A stretch of 64,000 nucleotides of DNA from Pseudoips prasinana (lineage: Eukaryota; Arthropoda; Insecta; Lepidoptera; Nolidae). The position numbers and the translations under genes are program-made. Below the pieces are notes generated by a model. The model was given only the letters and a program-made list of their open reading frames with translations. It was not told the DNA's origin and searched no databases. Location of the stretch: assembly GCA_951640165.1 (NCBI GenBank), contig OX621247.1, forward strand, positions 26,634,001 to 26,698,000, read 5' to 3'. Numbering within the stretch: position 1 is the stretch's first letter; every line of letters starts with the position of its first letter. Positions 10,560-21,949 of this stretch are shown here, piece by piece.

Positions 10560-12000
10560 GCGTAAAAGATAGAATCGCCAGCACTGTCAATACGACTGTA
10601 TGTTATTTTTGTACATGTTTGTATTTCACGCAATTCCTCCGTTACTAACATTTTTACACTATTTGACACGGTACCCATTAATGAAAAAAAAAACATATAT
10701 TGAAACAAGAGTAAGTTTTTCTTTTACAGTTTTCTTTTATGCACAGGCGTTAACGCCATCACAGTAAACCTCAGTTTATTACAAAGCCACCAATAAACTC
10801 TCTGCACCCTGGACACAGTCTAAAAATATCAGCTTGCCAAAGATGTAATTTGTTTGATTATCGAACAGAGCTAGTTGGACTGGGTTAATCTTATTCGCCA
10901 ACCCCAGAATTGTCCTCTCTGGTGACGAATGCGACATTTTCAAAAATAAGTAATAGTGACGCAGCGGTGCTGCCTCCGGTGGCGAATGGGAATTTTGTTT
11001 CGTTTTGGAAAAGTAGGTGAACAAGAGTAAATTGCGACATTGTTACGTAGAAATTTCCTATCACTGGTTATAGTTATTTCTTCATATTTTAAAAGGTTTT
11101 ATTATTTTTTTCCATATAATCGGTGCTTTTAGGGAGAAATCAAAAAGTTTTGAATCAGATTTTAAGGTACATATTATGACAATTTTAGTTAAGTAGGTAG
11201 GTATCTACTAAAACTATAAATGATTTTTGTTATAAAGATACATCGCCGATTAGGTACACAAATCAGAATAAGAAGAAAACAACAATGTTTTGATATGAAT
11301 TGTATGTTGTTCGTGGTCTTATGTAAAATATATATATAATTCTCTTTTTATTCAGGCATTTTCATCTAAGCTTCTCGCCAAGTGTAAATTGATGAGATTG
11401 AAACAGTTGGCCGAGTCACTTTGAATAACAACTAAGTAGTTTTTTTTTCTAGAATCTAAAGATATAGTATGGTTTTTTTAATTGAATTACGTAGCTTCCG
11501 TCCTACCCGTCGCAGATTTCACTATAATAGCTACGTTGTTTGATTTACTGTTGTTATACTTTTGCACCTCCTCTATGTACTAAGTACCTTAGCTGAGTGC
11601 AATAACTGATCGAACTCGCAGCGCCACTAAATTATCGCAAGTACAATACAGGAAGTAGTGACCCATAAATCCTGGACCAAAGTGAATAGCCGCCGAAGAA
11701 ATGGCACCCAGTATTACTTGGTATTACTAGGTACTAGCGAATAATGGGGGTAAAAGGATTGGGGACATACTTTTTAGCGCTTTGTTTGTAGTATACGTTG
11801 TTGAGGCATTTCCTTTGATGTACATTGATGCTGTGGAATGCAATTCCTGTTTCAATTGCATCTCAAGAAGCTGTTGCCTGGAAAAGATTCTTGGAAAATA
11901 TCACTTTTAGCGATAAGGACGCCAATTGCATCATGACTTAATTACCTTATTTGTATTCATTAAGTAAATGTCCGGGTAATATCACACAGCGCTTTCTTCG
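10560..12000. other. Unassigned intergenic sequence
   Basis: AT-rich, with scattered short ORFs in both directions and no recognised protein or repeat. The start (10560-10600) weakly resembles 38050-38085. Confidence 0.4.
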
Positions 12001-12009
12001 CCCGGTTTA

Positions 12010-12165
12010 ATCTAAGCTTGTACAGACGCCAGCACATCAAGCTTGGGTTGTCTCTGTCAAATTTCCCCAATTGAAAGTGAACCTTATGCTAATGTGACGA
12101 AGTTGAAAAGCTATAAAAGAAATTTGACAGACAGGAGCTGGATGTGCTGGCGTTTGCACTATAGA
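12010..12165 (+). mobile_element. MITE, CAGACGCC family, copy 1
   Basis: A ~150-bp element with inverted termini CAGACGCCAGCACATC / GATGTGCTGGCG. The body contains AAGTGAACCTTATG. Further copies at 27668-27812 and 48020-48150 share ends and body. Confidence 0.65.
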
Positions 12166-12180
12166 AACTAGACATCGTCG

Positions 12181-12216
12181 TTATTTGTTTTCATGTACAA
12201 ACATGAAAACAAATAA
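12181..12216. repeat. Perfect 16-bp hairpin
   Basis: Arms TTATTTGTTTTCATGT (12181-12196) and its exact complement (12201-12216), with a 4-nt ACAA loop. Confidence 0.85.
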
Positions 12217-12221
12217 TTAAA

Positions 12222-12410
12222 TTTTGATTTGTGCGAGGATTGAACCCGTAACCTTTGGATCAGAAGGTAGCGTTACACTTCGGTTTTACGCTAAGGTGTT
12301 TCATTAAGGTGTTACACTAAAGTGTAACGGTAGCGTTACACTTTAGTGTTTTGGTGGTGGTTTTACACCAAGGTGTTACTCTAAGGTGTGATACTAAGAT
12401 TTAACACTGA
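12222..12410. repeat. SINE head remnant and AGTGTAAC-rich repeat cluster
   Basis: 12225-12262 is a minus-strand tRNA-like B-box piece (GGTTCAATCC). Then variants of AAGGTGTTACACTAAAGTG recur six or so times. They include a perfect hairpin with 16-bp arms (12314-12329 and 12334-12349) and a GTAG loop. Confidence 0.7.
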
Positions 12411-14277
12411 GGACATTATTTATTTTACTGTTTTAATAAAATATACCATCGACTTAAAATTTTCATTTTATAACAACAGTTTTAAACAATAAGCTATTTG
12501 ACCAAAAGGATTATTATGTATATAATAACAGCCATGTATTTATTAGAGAACTTAAGTTTCAAAACTATTAACAACGAAGAAACTCAAGTGGGGATAAAAG
12601 TCCACTCCATTACGACAGCCGACACAAATGCAAGACTTTGTGGACAGTTCGCTCGTATTTTCCAATGATCTATCGCAGTAGTTCGTCTGTTTGCTCGCCA
12701 GCCGCCCGCGGTTCTCACTTCTTTTGTCCGTTTCACTTCAAATACTCGTCTCTGCAGTAAATGCAACCGCATTTCTGTGAATTTCACACTGTGAGAGCCG
12801 TCTTAGGCTCAGGCTTTTAGGGGTCTGAACGAAGATGGTAAAATAAATTCTTATTGTGCGAATTAATCTGTCCGTTTGTTGTTAAAGTAGTATATAAGCA
12901 TCTATAAATGCTCGCGACCTAAAATAGAGAATAGGTTCTCAGGTTGTACAACACCTAATTGCAAATAGAATAATTAAGACCCGTTTCTATACTCTATGAC
13001 AAGGCTATAAAACTAAACCCAATATTTTTCTTTCGCAATAAAGAAACGACAATGCTCCATCGTCTTGTTCTTTGTGGAGAAACCTTATTAAGTACTTAAC
13101 CAACATGTCATTCCATCAACTAACCTCCAAACACCCCTTTTCCAAAATTTCGTCGTCTGTAATGCTGAAAATCTGTATTAATTGCAGTTGATAGATGTTT
13201 ACGTTAATATAACAGGAAAAAATTTCTTTGCAACTAGGACGAAATACAATACTATTATTCTGCTAAGTAATAATTTAATTACGCCTGAAGAAAGCATGGA
13301 ACTCTCCATTCATAAGTCTAACTCGTACATGACCAGTTTTTTTCATCTTTCAATGACAATTCCAGCTTCAGAATACGAAAATTCAGGTCAATAAGGAATC
13401 CAGTGGAGCGTGTCGTTCGGCGTGCCGTCGGCAATGTCGTAAACCTACAGCTAATTTCGCACTGCAAAATTTCGTAAACCTACAGCTAATTTCGCACTGC
13501 AAAATTTCCACCACTAATAAGTCTTCGTGTTGTTTCAAGGCGGGGTGAATTTGCGTTAAATTATAAAGCTTATTAAGCATCGTTCCCTTGTGTGTCGTAA
13601 CCTGCCGCAATGAAATGTTCCACAGTAGGTACGCTGCTCCATCCAAGTTTTGCCTTGACTTCACTTGAATTATGTATTTCTATATGCTGAAGCACATCGT
13701 GGGATTTTTGATTAATTAAATTGTGAAGCGACATTTTTCTTTGTATACTCGTCTAGACGGGAGTCATGAGTCGTTGAGACTCGTCTAGTCTGATTAGTAT
13801 TAAATCCTTAAAGAATCGAAATGTTTTCCCCTGAAAGGTGTTGGGCGCCAGCTGAGCTGCGACGTGCTTGAGCGTGGAGTGTAATAAGATGAGATTAAAA
13901 GCCTTTTTTTGAAATACTCATTGTGCGATTATTTGTGTTTTTCATTTTGAATATACGGTATACGGTTTTATTCCTTGTTTGTAAACCAATTGTGATGTTG
14001 GTATGGTCCCGTAGTATTATTATATGTTTTGTTCCAATCGAATGTCGGAAAGAAAAGTTTAAGTCGGGTTTATGTATTTGGAAACGTATATTATTCTGAC
14101 TAATTTTATTCCAAAACAGAACTTCACGAAGAGAAAATAATAACAAAACATTTCTTACTAAATGTTCTCGAAGAAATTTGTGCTTCTCACTTTATAAAAT
14201 GGAATGATAAATTTGACTATATATTAATGAACTCCGTCGATCCCAAAACGCGAAACCACTACTTTTCCTTGCAAATA
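12411..14277. other. Unassigned sequence with a 35-bp tandem duplication
   Basis: 12580-12800 is relatively GC-rich but has no gene I can support. A 35-bp unit starting near CGTAAACCTACAG is duplicated exactly at 13437-13508. Otherwise nothing is recognised. Confidence 0.4.
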
Positions 14278-14321
14278 AAAAAAGTTTTTGGTAATACAGA
14301 TTAGATACCAAAAACTTTTTT
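14278..14321. repeat. 16-bp perfect hairpin
   Basis: Arms AAAAAAGTTTTTGGTA (14278-14293) and TACCAAAAACTTTTTT (14306-14321), with a 12-nt loop. Confidence 0.8.
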
Positions 14322-14409
14322 AAATAATAATTGTGAACTTAATAGTTAATGTAATAATAAAATGTTATCATGTACGTAGGCACTCAGATATAACATTTCA
14401 CATAAAATA

Positions 14410-14860
14410 ATAATATCCTGGGACATTATTCACACACGGCCTTCTGATCCCAAACTAAGCAGAGCTTGTACTATGGAAACAAGATAACTAATATATTACA
14501 TACATATACTACGTACGTATGTATACAAATATCTGTCCAGGGGCTCTACCGGCTAAGTTGCCGAACATCGATTTCTTAAATGGCGTTCAAATAAATAATG
14601 GTTAAAAATGACTTAATCAATCGTTAAATCGGCTTCAACGTTGAAAATCGATTCCGGGCCATTTATGACGTCACATGTGCTCATGGAAGCCGATTTAATG
14701 ATTGTATAAGTCATTTTTAACCTTTTATTTATTTGAACGCCATTTAAGAAATCGATGTTCTTCGACTTAGCCGGTAGAGACCCAGGGTGTGAATCAAACC
14801 CACGACCTGCGGCGTGAAAGGCGAGTATCTATTAACCACACCAGCGACTTCCACATCAAG
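14410..14860 (-). repeat. SINE family B split by a foldback MITE
   Basis: SINE sequence from CCTGGGACATTATTC to about 14540 resumes at 14783 with CAGGGTGTGAATCAAACCC and the tRNA-like head. The intervening 242 bp is the foldback MITE. Confidence 0.75.
14541..14782. mobile_element. Foldback MITE, GGGCTCT family, copy 1
   Basis: A 242-bp element starting GGGCTCTACCGGCTAAGT and ending in a near inverse. The inverted arms are about 95 bp each, with a ~45-bp centre containing ATGACGTCACATGTG. It is flanked by the 3-bp duplication CAG (14538-14540 and 14783-14785). A second copy at 51317-51557 shows the same duplication. Confidence 0.8.
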
Positions 14861-15055
14861 CAAAGCTAATATCGTGGATGCCCAACGATATGTTTATTTA
14901 ACAGTATTGAACCACGGTATCTTAGCAAAAAAAAAAAAAAAATTTATTTCAAGTTTTTAATTTGTTTACTATTAGTTAACAAAAACCTTATTATAAAGAA
15001 TTAAGGGTAAGTATTAGGCTTTAATAGGCAGAGCCTGTTCTATGTTAACCAGGCA
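14861..15055. other. Poly(A) tract and unassigned sequence
   Basis: An A run lies at about 14926-14941. Nothing else is recognised. Confidence 0.35.
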
Positions 15056-15235
15056 ATTATAAATCTCTTATAGAAAGCAAGCCAGATATTTTCGTTGCGT
15101 CTTTCTATTTCGCGTTGAACAGTGTGGTGTCGCGACGTTTATTTATATTGAGTGTATACAGGTTTTTTGTACATAATAATAAATAACTTCGTTCCATCCG
15201 GGTGTCCCTTAACACCTTTAAGTTTTATATTTCTA
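15056..15235 (+). repeat. Interspersed repeat D, copy 1
   Basis: TCTTATAGAAAGCAAGCCAG ... GTGTGGTGTCGCGA ... GGTTTTTTGTACATAATAA ... CTTCGTTCCATCCG. It recurs at 25612-25790. Element class is unknown. Confidence 0.6.
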
Positions 15236-15554
15236 AATACATACTTATTATAATGATACACGACAAATAAACCTTGTCCTGGTTGGTGCGCACTCACCAC
15301 GCGACCACCTTATTTTAAACAAATAATAGCTAAAACCAATTAATTATTACATATCTTATGAACCGATTAAGGCTTAAAACTATCATTATAGCCGAAGTAA
15401 ATGATTTTATTCAGTTTGAGACTATTTAATTAACTCGTTTCGATAGTTTTATGTTCATTAACTTTGACGACATCTTAGCTCATACGGGTGGAATTGGTGT
15501 AATATCATAAATTCGGGTATGCTTAGCCTCTTAATAAGATTTAACTTTGCATTA

Positions 15555-15690
15555 GCATGCTTAGCTACCATTTAGTATGTTCGGAGGTTCTTTAAATGCA
15601 TCAACTTCGGAGACGGGAAGATGCAAACGCTAACTTAAGCTCCGGGGATCCATCGAGTTCTAACGTGTGGTGATGTATACTTGCATCTTA
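15555..15690 (+). repeat. Interspersed repeat E, copy 1
   Basis: Shares CTCCGGGGATCCATCG and flanking sequence with 21715-21880. Class is unknown. Confidence 0.5.
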
Positions 15691-15773
15691 TATGACAAAG
15701 TCTGGCTGAAGTGAAATGTAAAGTTTTATTGCGTTTGCAATATTAATAGTTGTTATTGGACTTTATTCCTTTA

Positions 15774-15938
15774 CTAGTTTCACCCCGCGGCAACTGCCGC
15801 GTAAAAAACAATTTTTCTACCTCTGGCCAATTTCTGTACCTCTAAGAACGTGTGTGTTCCTGATGATCTGTTGAGTAGTTAAAGACCTGTTAGCGTCACA
15901 AACAAACAAACTCTTGTTCGCATTTACAATATTAGTTG
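15774..15938 (-). mobile_element. Small non-autonomous Helitron
   Basis: Read on the minus strand it ends with CGCGGCAGTTGCCGCG, a hairpin, followed shortly by CTAGT, which is a Helitron 3' terminus. Its other end resembles the TACTAATATTGTAAATGCG start of the small Helitrons elsewhere in the window. Confidence 0.6.
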
Positions 15939-16035
15939 ATTCCATATCAATGTAAGATATTAGTTACGCTGTTAAATTGATGTTAAATTAATTAGGTAGG
16001 TATGTATATAATTGGTACCGAAATCTGCAGGCAAA

Positions 16036-16322
16036 CTAAAGTCACCATCATAGCCCGAAGAATTGCAAAGCTGAAGTGGCAGTGGGCGGCACATAGCTTA
16101 CAGAACTGAAGACCGTTGTGGCAGAAAGGTTCTCGAGTGGCGACCACGAACCGGAAGACGCAGCGTGGGTAGGCCCCCTATAAGATGGACCGATGATCTT
16201 GTACGGTCACTGACAAACACTGGATGCGAATAGTACGCTATTCGCATCGGACCGGCAGTTGTGGAGATGTTTGAGGGAGGCGTATGTCCAGCAGTGGATA
16301 TGATGATATGATATGATGATGA
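16036..16322 (+). repeat. LINE 3' end, family RTE-A
   Basis: Contains coding remnants of the C-terminus of an endonuclease-RT ORF (readings like KVLEWRPRTGR, SVGRPP, RWTDDL), then GTCCAGCAGTGGA and a GATGATG tail. A short hairpin (GATGCGAATAG, loop TACG, complement; 16223-16248) replaces the usual sequence in this copy. Other copies: 24965-25228, 51955-52090, 60220-60440. Confidence 0.65.
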
Positions 16323-17060
16323 TGATGACTTGGTATTAAAATCTTAACAAACCTAAAACCAGATCAATATGTATGTATAAACAGTATGCATGGGGTTGAC
16401 TTATTACTAATTTTCTATGTGTTCATTAGCTATTGATATCTTTAATAAATAGGGAGAAGATTTCGTTTTTAAGCTTCAGTGGAGAGCGTTTGTTGATTGT
16501 GTATCGGTGAGTTGATATCGCATTTCAGCAATCTCTTAGCGGATCGTATCATATCGGAAATTGAATTTCCGATTGGCTCTCAAGTGCACAGCAGACTCTC
16601 TGTAATGGATGGTCCCGCGGTCCCTGTTTCGAGTTCATGAGAATGATAGATAGAAATACTTGTTGTAAAAGAAATTTCAATTTCAAATGTTCCGACGTGG
16701 AAATTGAAGAATAATGGTGTACTTGTTTCTGTTTATTTTGCTTTTATATGACTATGATGCAGTAACAATAATATTCTGTTTGATTGATTTTATATGATAC
16801 TAACATTTTGTGTTTAGTCTATAAGTATTATTACTATTAAAATAGATTGTAGCTTTTTAAATCGTCAATTTATAAGTTGTATTGTAAATTCGCATGCAAA
16901 TTATTATTATTATTGTATTAAATAAAGAACTATGTACCAATGTCTCTAGAGATGGGCGTTGATAGCTGCGCTACAGTTTTTACTTATGCGGCTATCATCG
17001 TTATCCATTATGTAATGTAATCCATTGTTGTAAGTTCACACAATAAATCATTATTATTAT
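16323..17060. other. Unassigned sequence
   Basis: No recognised gene or repeat. It is AT-rich with short ATT runs near 16905. Confidence 0.35.
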
Positions 17061-17074
17061 ATATGTTGATTTAT

Positions 17075-17150
17075 GACGACCGCCGTGACTTAGTTTGTAG
17101 TGAACCTGCCTTCTGATCCAAAGGTTGCACGCTCGTCTTCTAAAAACGAG
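17075..17150 (+). repeat. SINE fragment
   Basis: GACCGCCGTGACTTAG ... GAACCTGCCTTCTGATCC ... GGTTGCACGC. A similar fragment lies at 45828-45890. Confidence 0.45.
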
Positions 17151-17169
17151 ATGACGTCATCATATGAAG

Positions 17170-17870
17170 GCAAGTCTTCGGGTTTCTCGCTCCCATATTT
17201 CTACTCGGAGCGAGCTCTGACTTCCGTCGACACCTTCTGCAGACCAATATGCACCAACATATAGCTCATGAAGTCCACGGACAGTTCCAACTGCCTTAAG
17301 GCATTGTTCGCAATCACCAACGAGTTCAGCAATGCCACCCTCAAGGTTGCGATCCTATTGACCACTGGCAACCACAAAATCTGGTTTCACAATTCACAAT
17401 AATGCAATCTTGATATTTTATAAGATCTAGTGCTACCCCAGGCGAGCTGCTCATAGAACCAATGGACGCTGTGTTGTCACTTAAATGCTGCTACCGTTTA
17501 TCACTAGAACCGAACAGCATATGCGCGTACCTGGAGGCCTCAAACGCCAAGTGAAGTCCATTGCATGGTGGATTTAGTTCCCGACAAACCTACCCGCAGA
17601 CATCTTTTGTGGGTGGCCTGCGCAGGCTCCCCATGCATGTTTCATCAAAAAGAACAAAGACGGGGTACCGATGCTTAAACCGATGACGGTGCAACAAAGC
17701 ATGGAATACCAGAAAGGATAGAAAACAAAAGGCAGAAGAAGACGAACAAAAGAGTCTCCTACTGGCTGGTCGCCAACCAGAGAAAGCCGCAGGTTTTTGT
17801 ACTTCAGTGAACCCCATAAGAGTGTCCTCAGGTATTAGTGTAGTACCAGTAGGTTGAGAGTAAAATAGTA
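17170..17870. other. GC-rich unassigned block
   Basis: GC content and codon-like texture are above the surroundings. Plus-strand readings in several frames give stretches without stops, but I recognise no family and no intact frame. It could be a decayed transposon ORF. Confidence 0.35.
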
Positions 17871-18220
17871 AGTAAGTTAAAAATGGTAGCTAAGTAACTT
17901 GTTATTTCGAAGAAGAGGAAATATTTATTCATAAAATTGCACAGACAACGAAAATTTGTCAGTTGTTTTGTCCATGCGAGACCGAAATGGCACCATCTCA
18001 GCAATTTTTAGAACATTTTATTCTTCTAGCGCTAGCAATTCTGATAATATTTATTTCAGGTAAAAAAATGTGATAAAACAGACCACACGGACGGACTAGT
18101 TAATTAATTTTTAACTTTAATATTGCATTGTGAGCTTAACAACTACAGGTGTATGTTCATACCCGAGAATAACTTTTCATTATTTCATTTCAGATACCTA
18201 TACAAAAACCAAATACAAAT

Positions 18221-18274
18221 ATGTAAGTTGTTTTTTTTACAAATAAATGCAATTTGTAAAAAAACAACTTACAT
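18221..18274. repeat. Long hairpin, ~23-bp arms
   Basis: ATGTAAGTTG plus a T run plus ACAAAT (18221-18244) pairs with 18252-18274, with one bulged T and a 7-nt loop. Confidence 0.8.
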
Positions 18275-18620
18275 TCCATTTTGTGTCAGTGGTTTAAACT
18301 AAAGTGGCAAACATGATAGTATTCCCTCACAATTCACGGCACGTTACTGCATCGTGTTTGTACATATTTTGACAGGTAATGTAATATGTAGTGAGAAAAA
18401 TTGGGTTTGAGCTTGTATTGACGCGGGCTGATATTGATGGTGACATGTTTGAAATAAAACGTGCTGCGTCTTATAGATAAGCCATTATTTGAACGTGGTA
18501 CATTGAAGCGTGGCTTGGAAAGGCTATTAGGTATTGTTTCTGTTTTATTTCAAGCATCCAAATAGTTGCTGAAGAAATGTAGTTCAAATGGTGGTCTATT
18601 ATAGGAATTTTCCAAATCAA

Positions 18621-19231
18621 TAAAAAAACCGGCCAAGTGCGAGTCGGACTCGCCCATGAAGGGTTCCGCGGTTTCTGAGATCAGTATTTCAGTTGATTAA
18701 ATGAAAGGTAAATTGCGGTTTACGATTTATGACGCATTAAAAAAAAACTACTTACTAGATCTCGTTCAAACCAATTTTCGTTGTTAGTTTACATGGTAAT
18801 GTACATCATATATTTTTTTTAGTTTTATTATTCTCTTATTTTAGAAGTTACAGGGGGGGGGGACACTCATTTTTCCACTTTGGACGTGTCTCTCGTGCAA
18901 ACTATTCAGTTTAGAAAAAAATTATATTATGAACCTCAATATCATTTTTGAAGACCTATCCATAGATACCCCACATGTATGGGTATGATGAAAAAAAATT
19001 ATTTAGTTTCAGTTCTCAGCAGCCTCTAAAATTATAATTCTTTTTCTATTTTTGTGTAAAAATCTTAATGCGGTTCACAGAATACATCTACTTACCAAGT
19101 TTCAACAATACAGCTCTTATAGTTTCGGAAAAAAGTGGCTGTGACATACGGACGGACAGACAGACAGACAGACAGACATGACGAATCTATAAGGGTTCCG
19201 TTTTTTGCCATTTGGCTACGGAACCCTAAAA
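18621..19231 (+). repeat. Interspersed repeat F, copy 1
   Basis: It starts CCGGCCAAGTGCGAGTCGG and ends GGCTACGGAACCCTAAAAA, with an internal (CAGA)n run preceded by GGACGGACAGACAGAC. This repeat is common in Lepidoptera. A copy in opposite orientation lies at 21040-21610, and a diverged copy follows at 19232-19760. Confidence 0.7.
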
Positions 19232-19760
19232 AGCCAGCCAAGTGCGAGTCTGACTGGCGCACGATGGGTTCCGTGCCATACATCTATAAAAACGAAAAAA
19301 AATCACGTTTGTTGTATGGGAGCCTCCCTTAAATATTCGTTTTGTTTTATTTTAATTTAATTATTTGTTTTTACTGAATATTTAGTTATATGTATTATAA
19401 CACAACATACATATAACTAAATATTCAACCGTCTACATGTTGCCGTTATTAATATGGAGCAACAACAAGCAAAAATATCACGTTTGTAGTATGAGAGGTA
19501 TTTATTATATTCTGTTAATATTACCGTATTATATATTCATACAGATTTGCAGAACAAATTAAATTGCCAAGTACTAGATATTTATTTTATTCTGTTATTC
19601 AGTATTTGTTGTTATAGCAGCAACAGAAATACATCATCTGTGAAAATTTTAACTGTTCTAACTATCACGGTCTATAAGTGTTGAAAGACGGACAGACAGA
19701 CAGACAGCGGAGTCTTAGTAATAGGGTCCCGTTTTACCATTTTGGTACGGAACTCTGAAA
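19232..19760 (+). repeat. Interspersed repeat F, diverged copy 2
   Basis: GCCAAGTGCGAGTCTGACT at the start and GGTCCCGTTTTACC ... GGTACGGAACTCTGAAAAAG at the end. It is directly adjacent to copy 1. A perfect 20-bp hairpin lies inside at 19375-19427. Confidence 0.6.
19375..19427. repeat. Perfect 20-bp hairpin
   Basis: Arms TGAATATTTAGTTATATGTA (19375-19394) and its exact complement (19408-19427), with a 13-nt loop. Confidence 0.85.
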
Positions 19761-20644
19761 AAGAACGGCGGATGAGTTAAATACATTTGTTTAAAAAGAA
19801 TAACTAACTACAACCAGTTGCTTTTGAATCCTGCCCGTACAAAACAACTTGACAGTCCCACATTGCCAAGCAACATTTAATACGGTTTAAAGTGCCACCT
19901 TGCATACATTACAAGGGCTAAGTAAGTAACTTATCGGCTATCTTACGTCCCTCGGCGCATTTTAGAAGGGGTCTACTGACATCACGCCATAGAAGTTGGA
20001 CAATACTGTGGATACGCAAATTTGCAAACCATGCTCTTCAAATATCAACTTTCAAATAGATACATGTAGGTTGCTTTTAGGTTGAGTGGAGTTATATTTT
20101 TGTCCACTTCCTTGACCAAATTAAGTCCCGGTAGTGAAATGTCCTCTAATAATGAACTATGACCTCTGGCCTTAATCTACGGATGTGTACAAGTTTAAAT
20201 TACATCCTCCTAATTTGAGTTGTGACACGGAATGGACATGACGCGTTTATCGGTACTGCCATCCTTGGGGCCATGATATAAAGAAGAGGTTTTGATTTTT
20301 GTGACTTTGTAACTTCGTCCGTAATAATATTGAATTTGTACGTTAATATAGACAGAACCATTCAGACAATATGTAGTAAAATATAGCTTAAACTATAAAT
20401 TTCGATAATTACGCGTAAACATAATCTCCTAGAAAATAATTTAATACAAGCTAGCTAAATATTATTACTATTATAAAATAATTTTTATAAATGTTTTAAT
20501 AATCCGTGTACCTAAATATCTTCACGTAACTAGGAATAATTATGTATACTTAACGATATTACTACAAACATGTCCAGACTATTTACTAGCGCTTTTTTAA
20601 AGTCTACTGGTTTGTCTTATCGTAATTAATCAATCAAAATACTT
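19761..20644. other. Unassigned sequence
   Basis: No recognised gene or repeat. Confidence 0.35.
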
Positions 20645-20649
20645 GTGAT

Positions 20650-21012
20650 ATAAGTCTAGCGGTAGCGTGTGCAACCGCAGATAATGCGGCCCTGGGTTCA
20701 AATCCCGGGTCGGGCCAAAATGTGATTTTGGGATTTTTCCCTAAAAATAAATTTCTCAGTATCAGCCCGAAGTCTGGGAGTTGACGGTATTACACCCTCG
20801 CGACTTGGAGGGCACGTAAAGCCTTCGGTCCTGTACCTGACCTATTTCCGGTAGCGCCGCTAGTCGTCCCATCGGATCATGAGTGTGATGAAATAGAAAT
20901 TGCCCTTGTGTTTGCGCACATACTTGTGCACTATAATATGTCCTGCGCAATTGGCTTGTTTAAATTGAGACTGGCCGCCGTGGCCGAAATTCGGTCGGGA
21001 GGACATTATTTA
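20650..21012 (+). repeat. tRNA-derived SINE, family D
   Basis: The tRNA-like head includes TAGCGGTAGCGTG (A box) and GGTTCAAATCCCGGG (B box). Downstream are GCCCGAAGTCTGGGAG, CATCGGATCATGAG and GGCCGCCGTGGCCGAAATT. Partial copies lie at 23385-23650, 29495-29612, 45595-45720 and 56725-57005. Confidence 0.75.
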
Positions 21013-21039
21013 TTATTATATTTAGACAGATTTTATGGT

Positions 21040-21610
21040 TTTTAGGGTTCCGTAGCCAAATGGCAAGAAAGGGAACCCTTATAGATTCGTCATGTCTGTC
21101 TGTCTCTGACTGTCCGTCCGTATGTCACAGCCACTTTTTTCCGAAACTATAAGAGCTGTAGTGTTGAAACTTGGTAAGTAGATGTATTCGGTGAACCGCA
21201 TTAGGATTTTTACACAAAAATAGAAAAAGAACAATAATTTTGGGTGGTCCCCATACATAGAACTGAAACTCATAATTTTTATTTCATCGTACCCATACAT
21301 GTGGGGGGGGGGGGGGTGTCTAGATGGGGTGTGTAGATTGCGCGAGAGACACTTTCAAAGTGGTAAATTGAGTGTCCCCCCCCCTGTAACTTCTAAAATA
21401 AGAGAATGATAAAACTAAAAAAAAATATATGATGTACACCACCATGCAATCTAGCAACGAAAATTGGTTTGGACGAGATCTAGCAAGTAGTTTGTTTTTA
21501 TACGTCATAAATCGTAAACCGCAATTTGCTTTAATTTAATCAACTGAAATACTTGCTGCTACGGAACCCTTCATGGGCGAGTCTGACTCCCACTTGGCCG
21601 GTTTTTTTTA
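21040..21610 (-). repeat. Interspersed repeat F, copy 3 (inverted)
   Basis: Reverse complement of 18621-19231, with long near-identical stretches around TACTTACCAAGTTTCAACA. With copy 1 it forms a ~600-bp inverted repeat spaced by 1.8 kb. A G run lies at 21302-21315. Confidence 0.7.
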
Positions 21611-21714
21611 ATGAAGTTTACAGCCTAGGAGCTTGATCAGTTGCGGCTTCTGCTTTACCATTCACCGACCACCGAGGCTCAAATCGTCTAGCAAATAAGA
21701 CTATAAAATTAGGT

Positions 21715-21880
21715 ACCTACCATTTAGATCAGAGGTTCTATGTCTAATGAATTAATTAATGCATCTCTGCAGAACTTGGCGGATGGGAAGCGTTCGCAAA
21801 CTTACAACAACTTAAACTCCGGGGATCCATCGGTTTCCAAAGTGCGTTAATGTATGCTTGCATTACGTTGTACGTACGGT
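21715..21880 (+). repeat. Interspersed repeat E, copy 2
   Basis: Diverged partner of 15555-15690 (CTCCGGGGATCCATCGG). Confidence 0.5.
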
Positions 21881-21949
21881 GAAGTTAGATGTTAAGAGTT
21901 GGGGTTTACTCTCTGGGATATGTTAATTAGTGATTATTCATTTATTTGA

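Noticed and set aside
20650..20720. tRNA-like sequences with A and B boxes (also 48960, 5290, 10030, 35570)
   Set aside because: They do not close into acceptor stems, and each continues into a repeated SINE body, so they are SINE heads and not tRNA genes.
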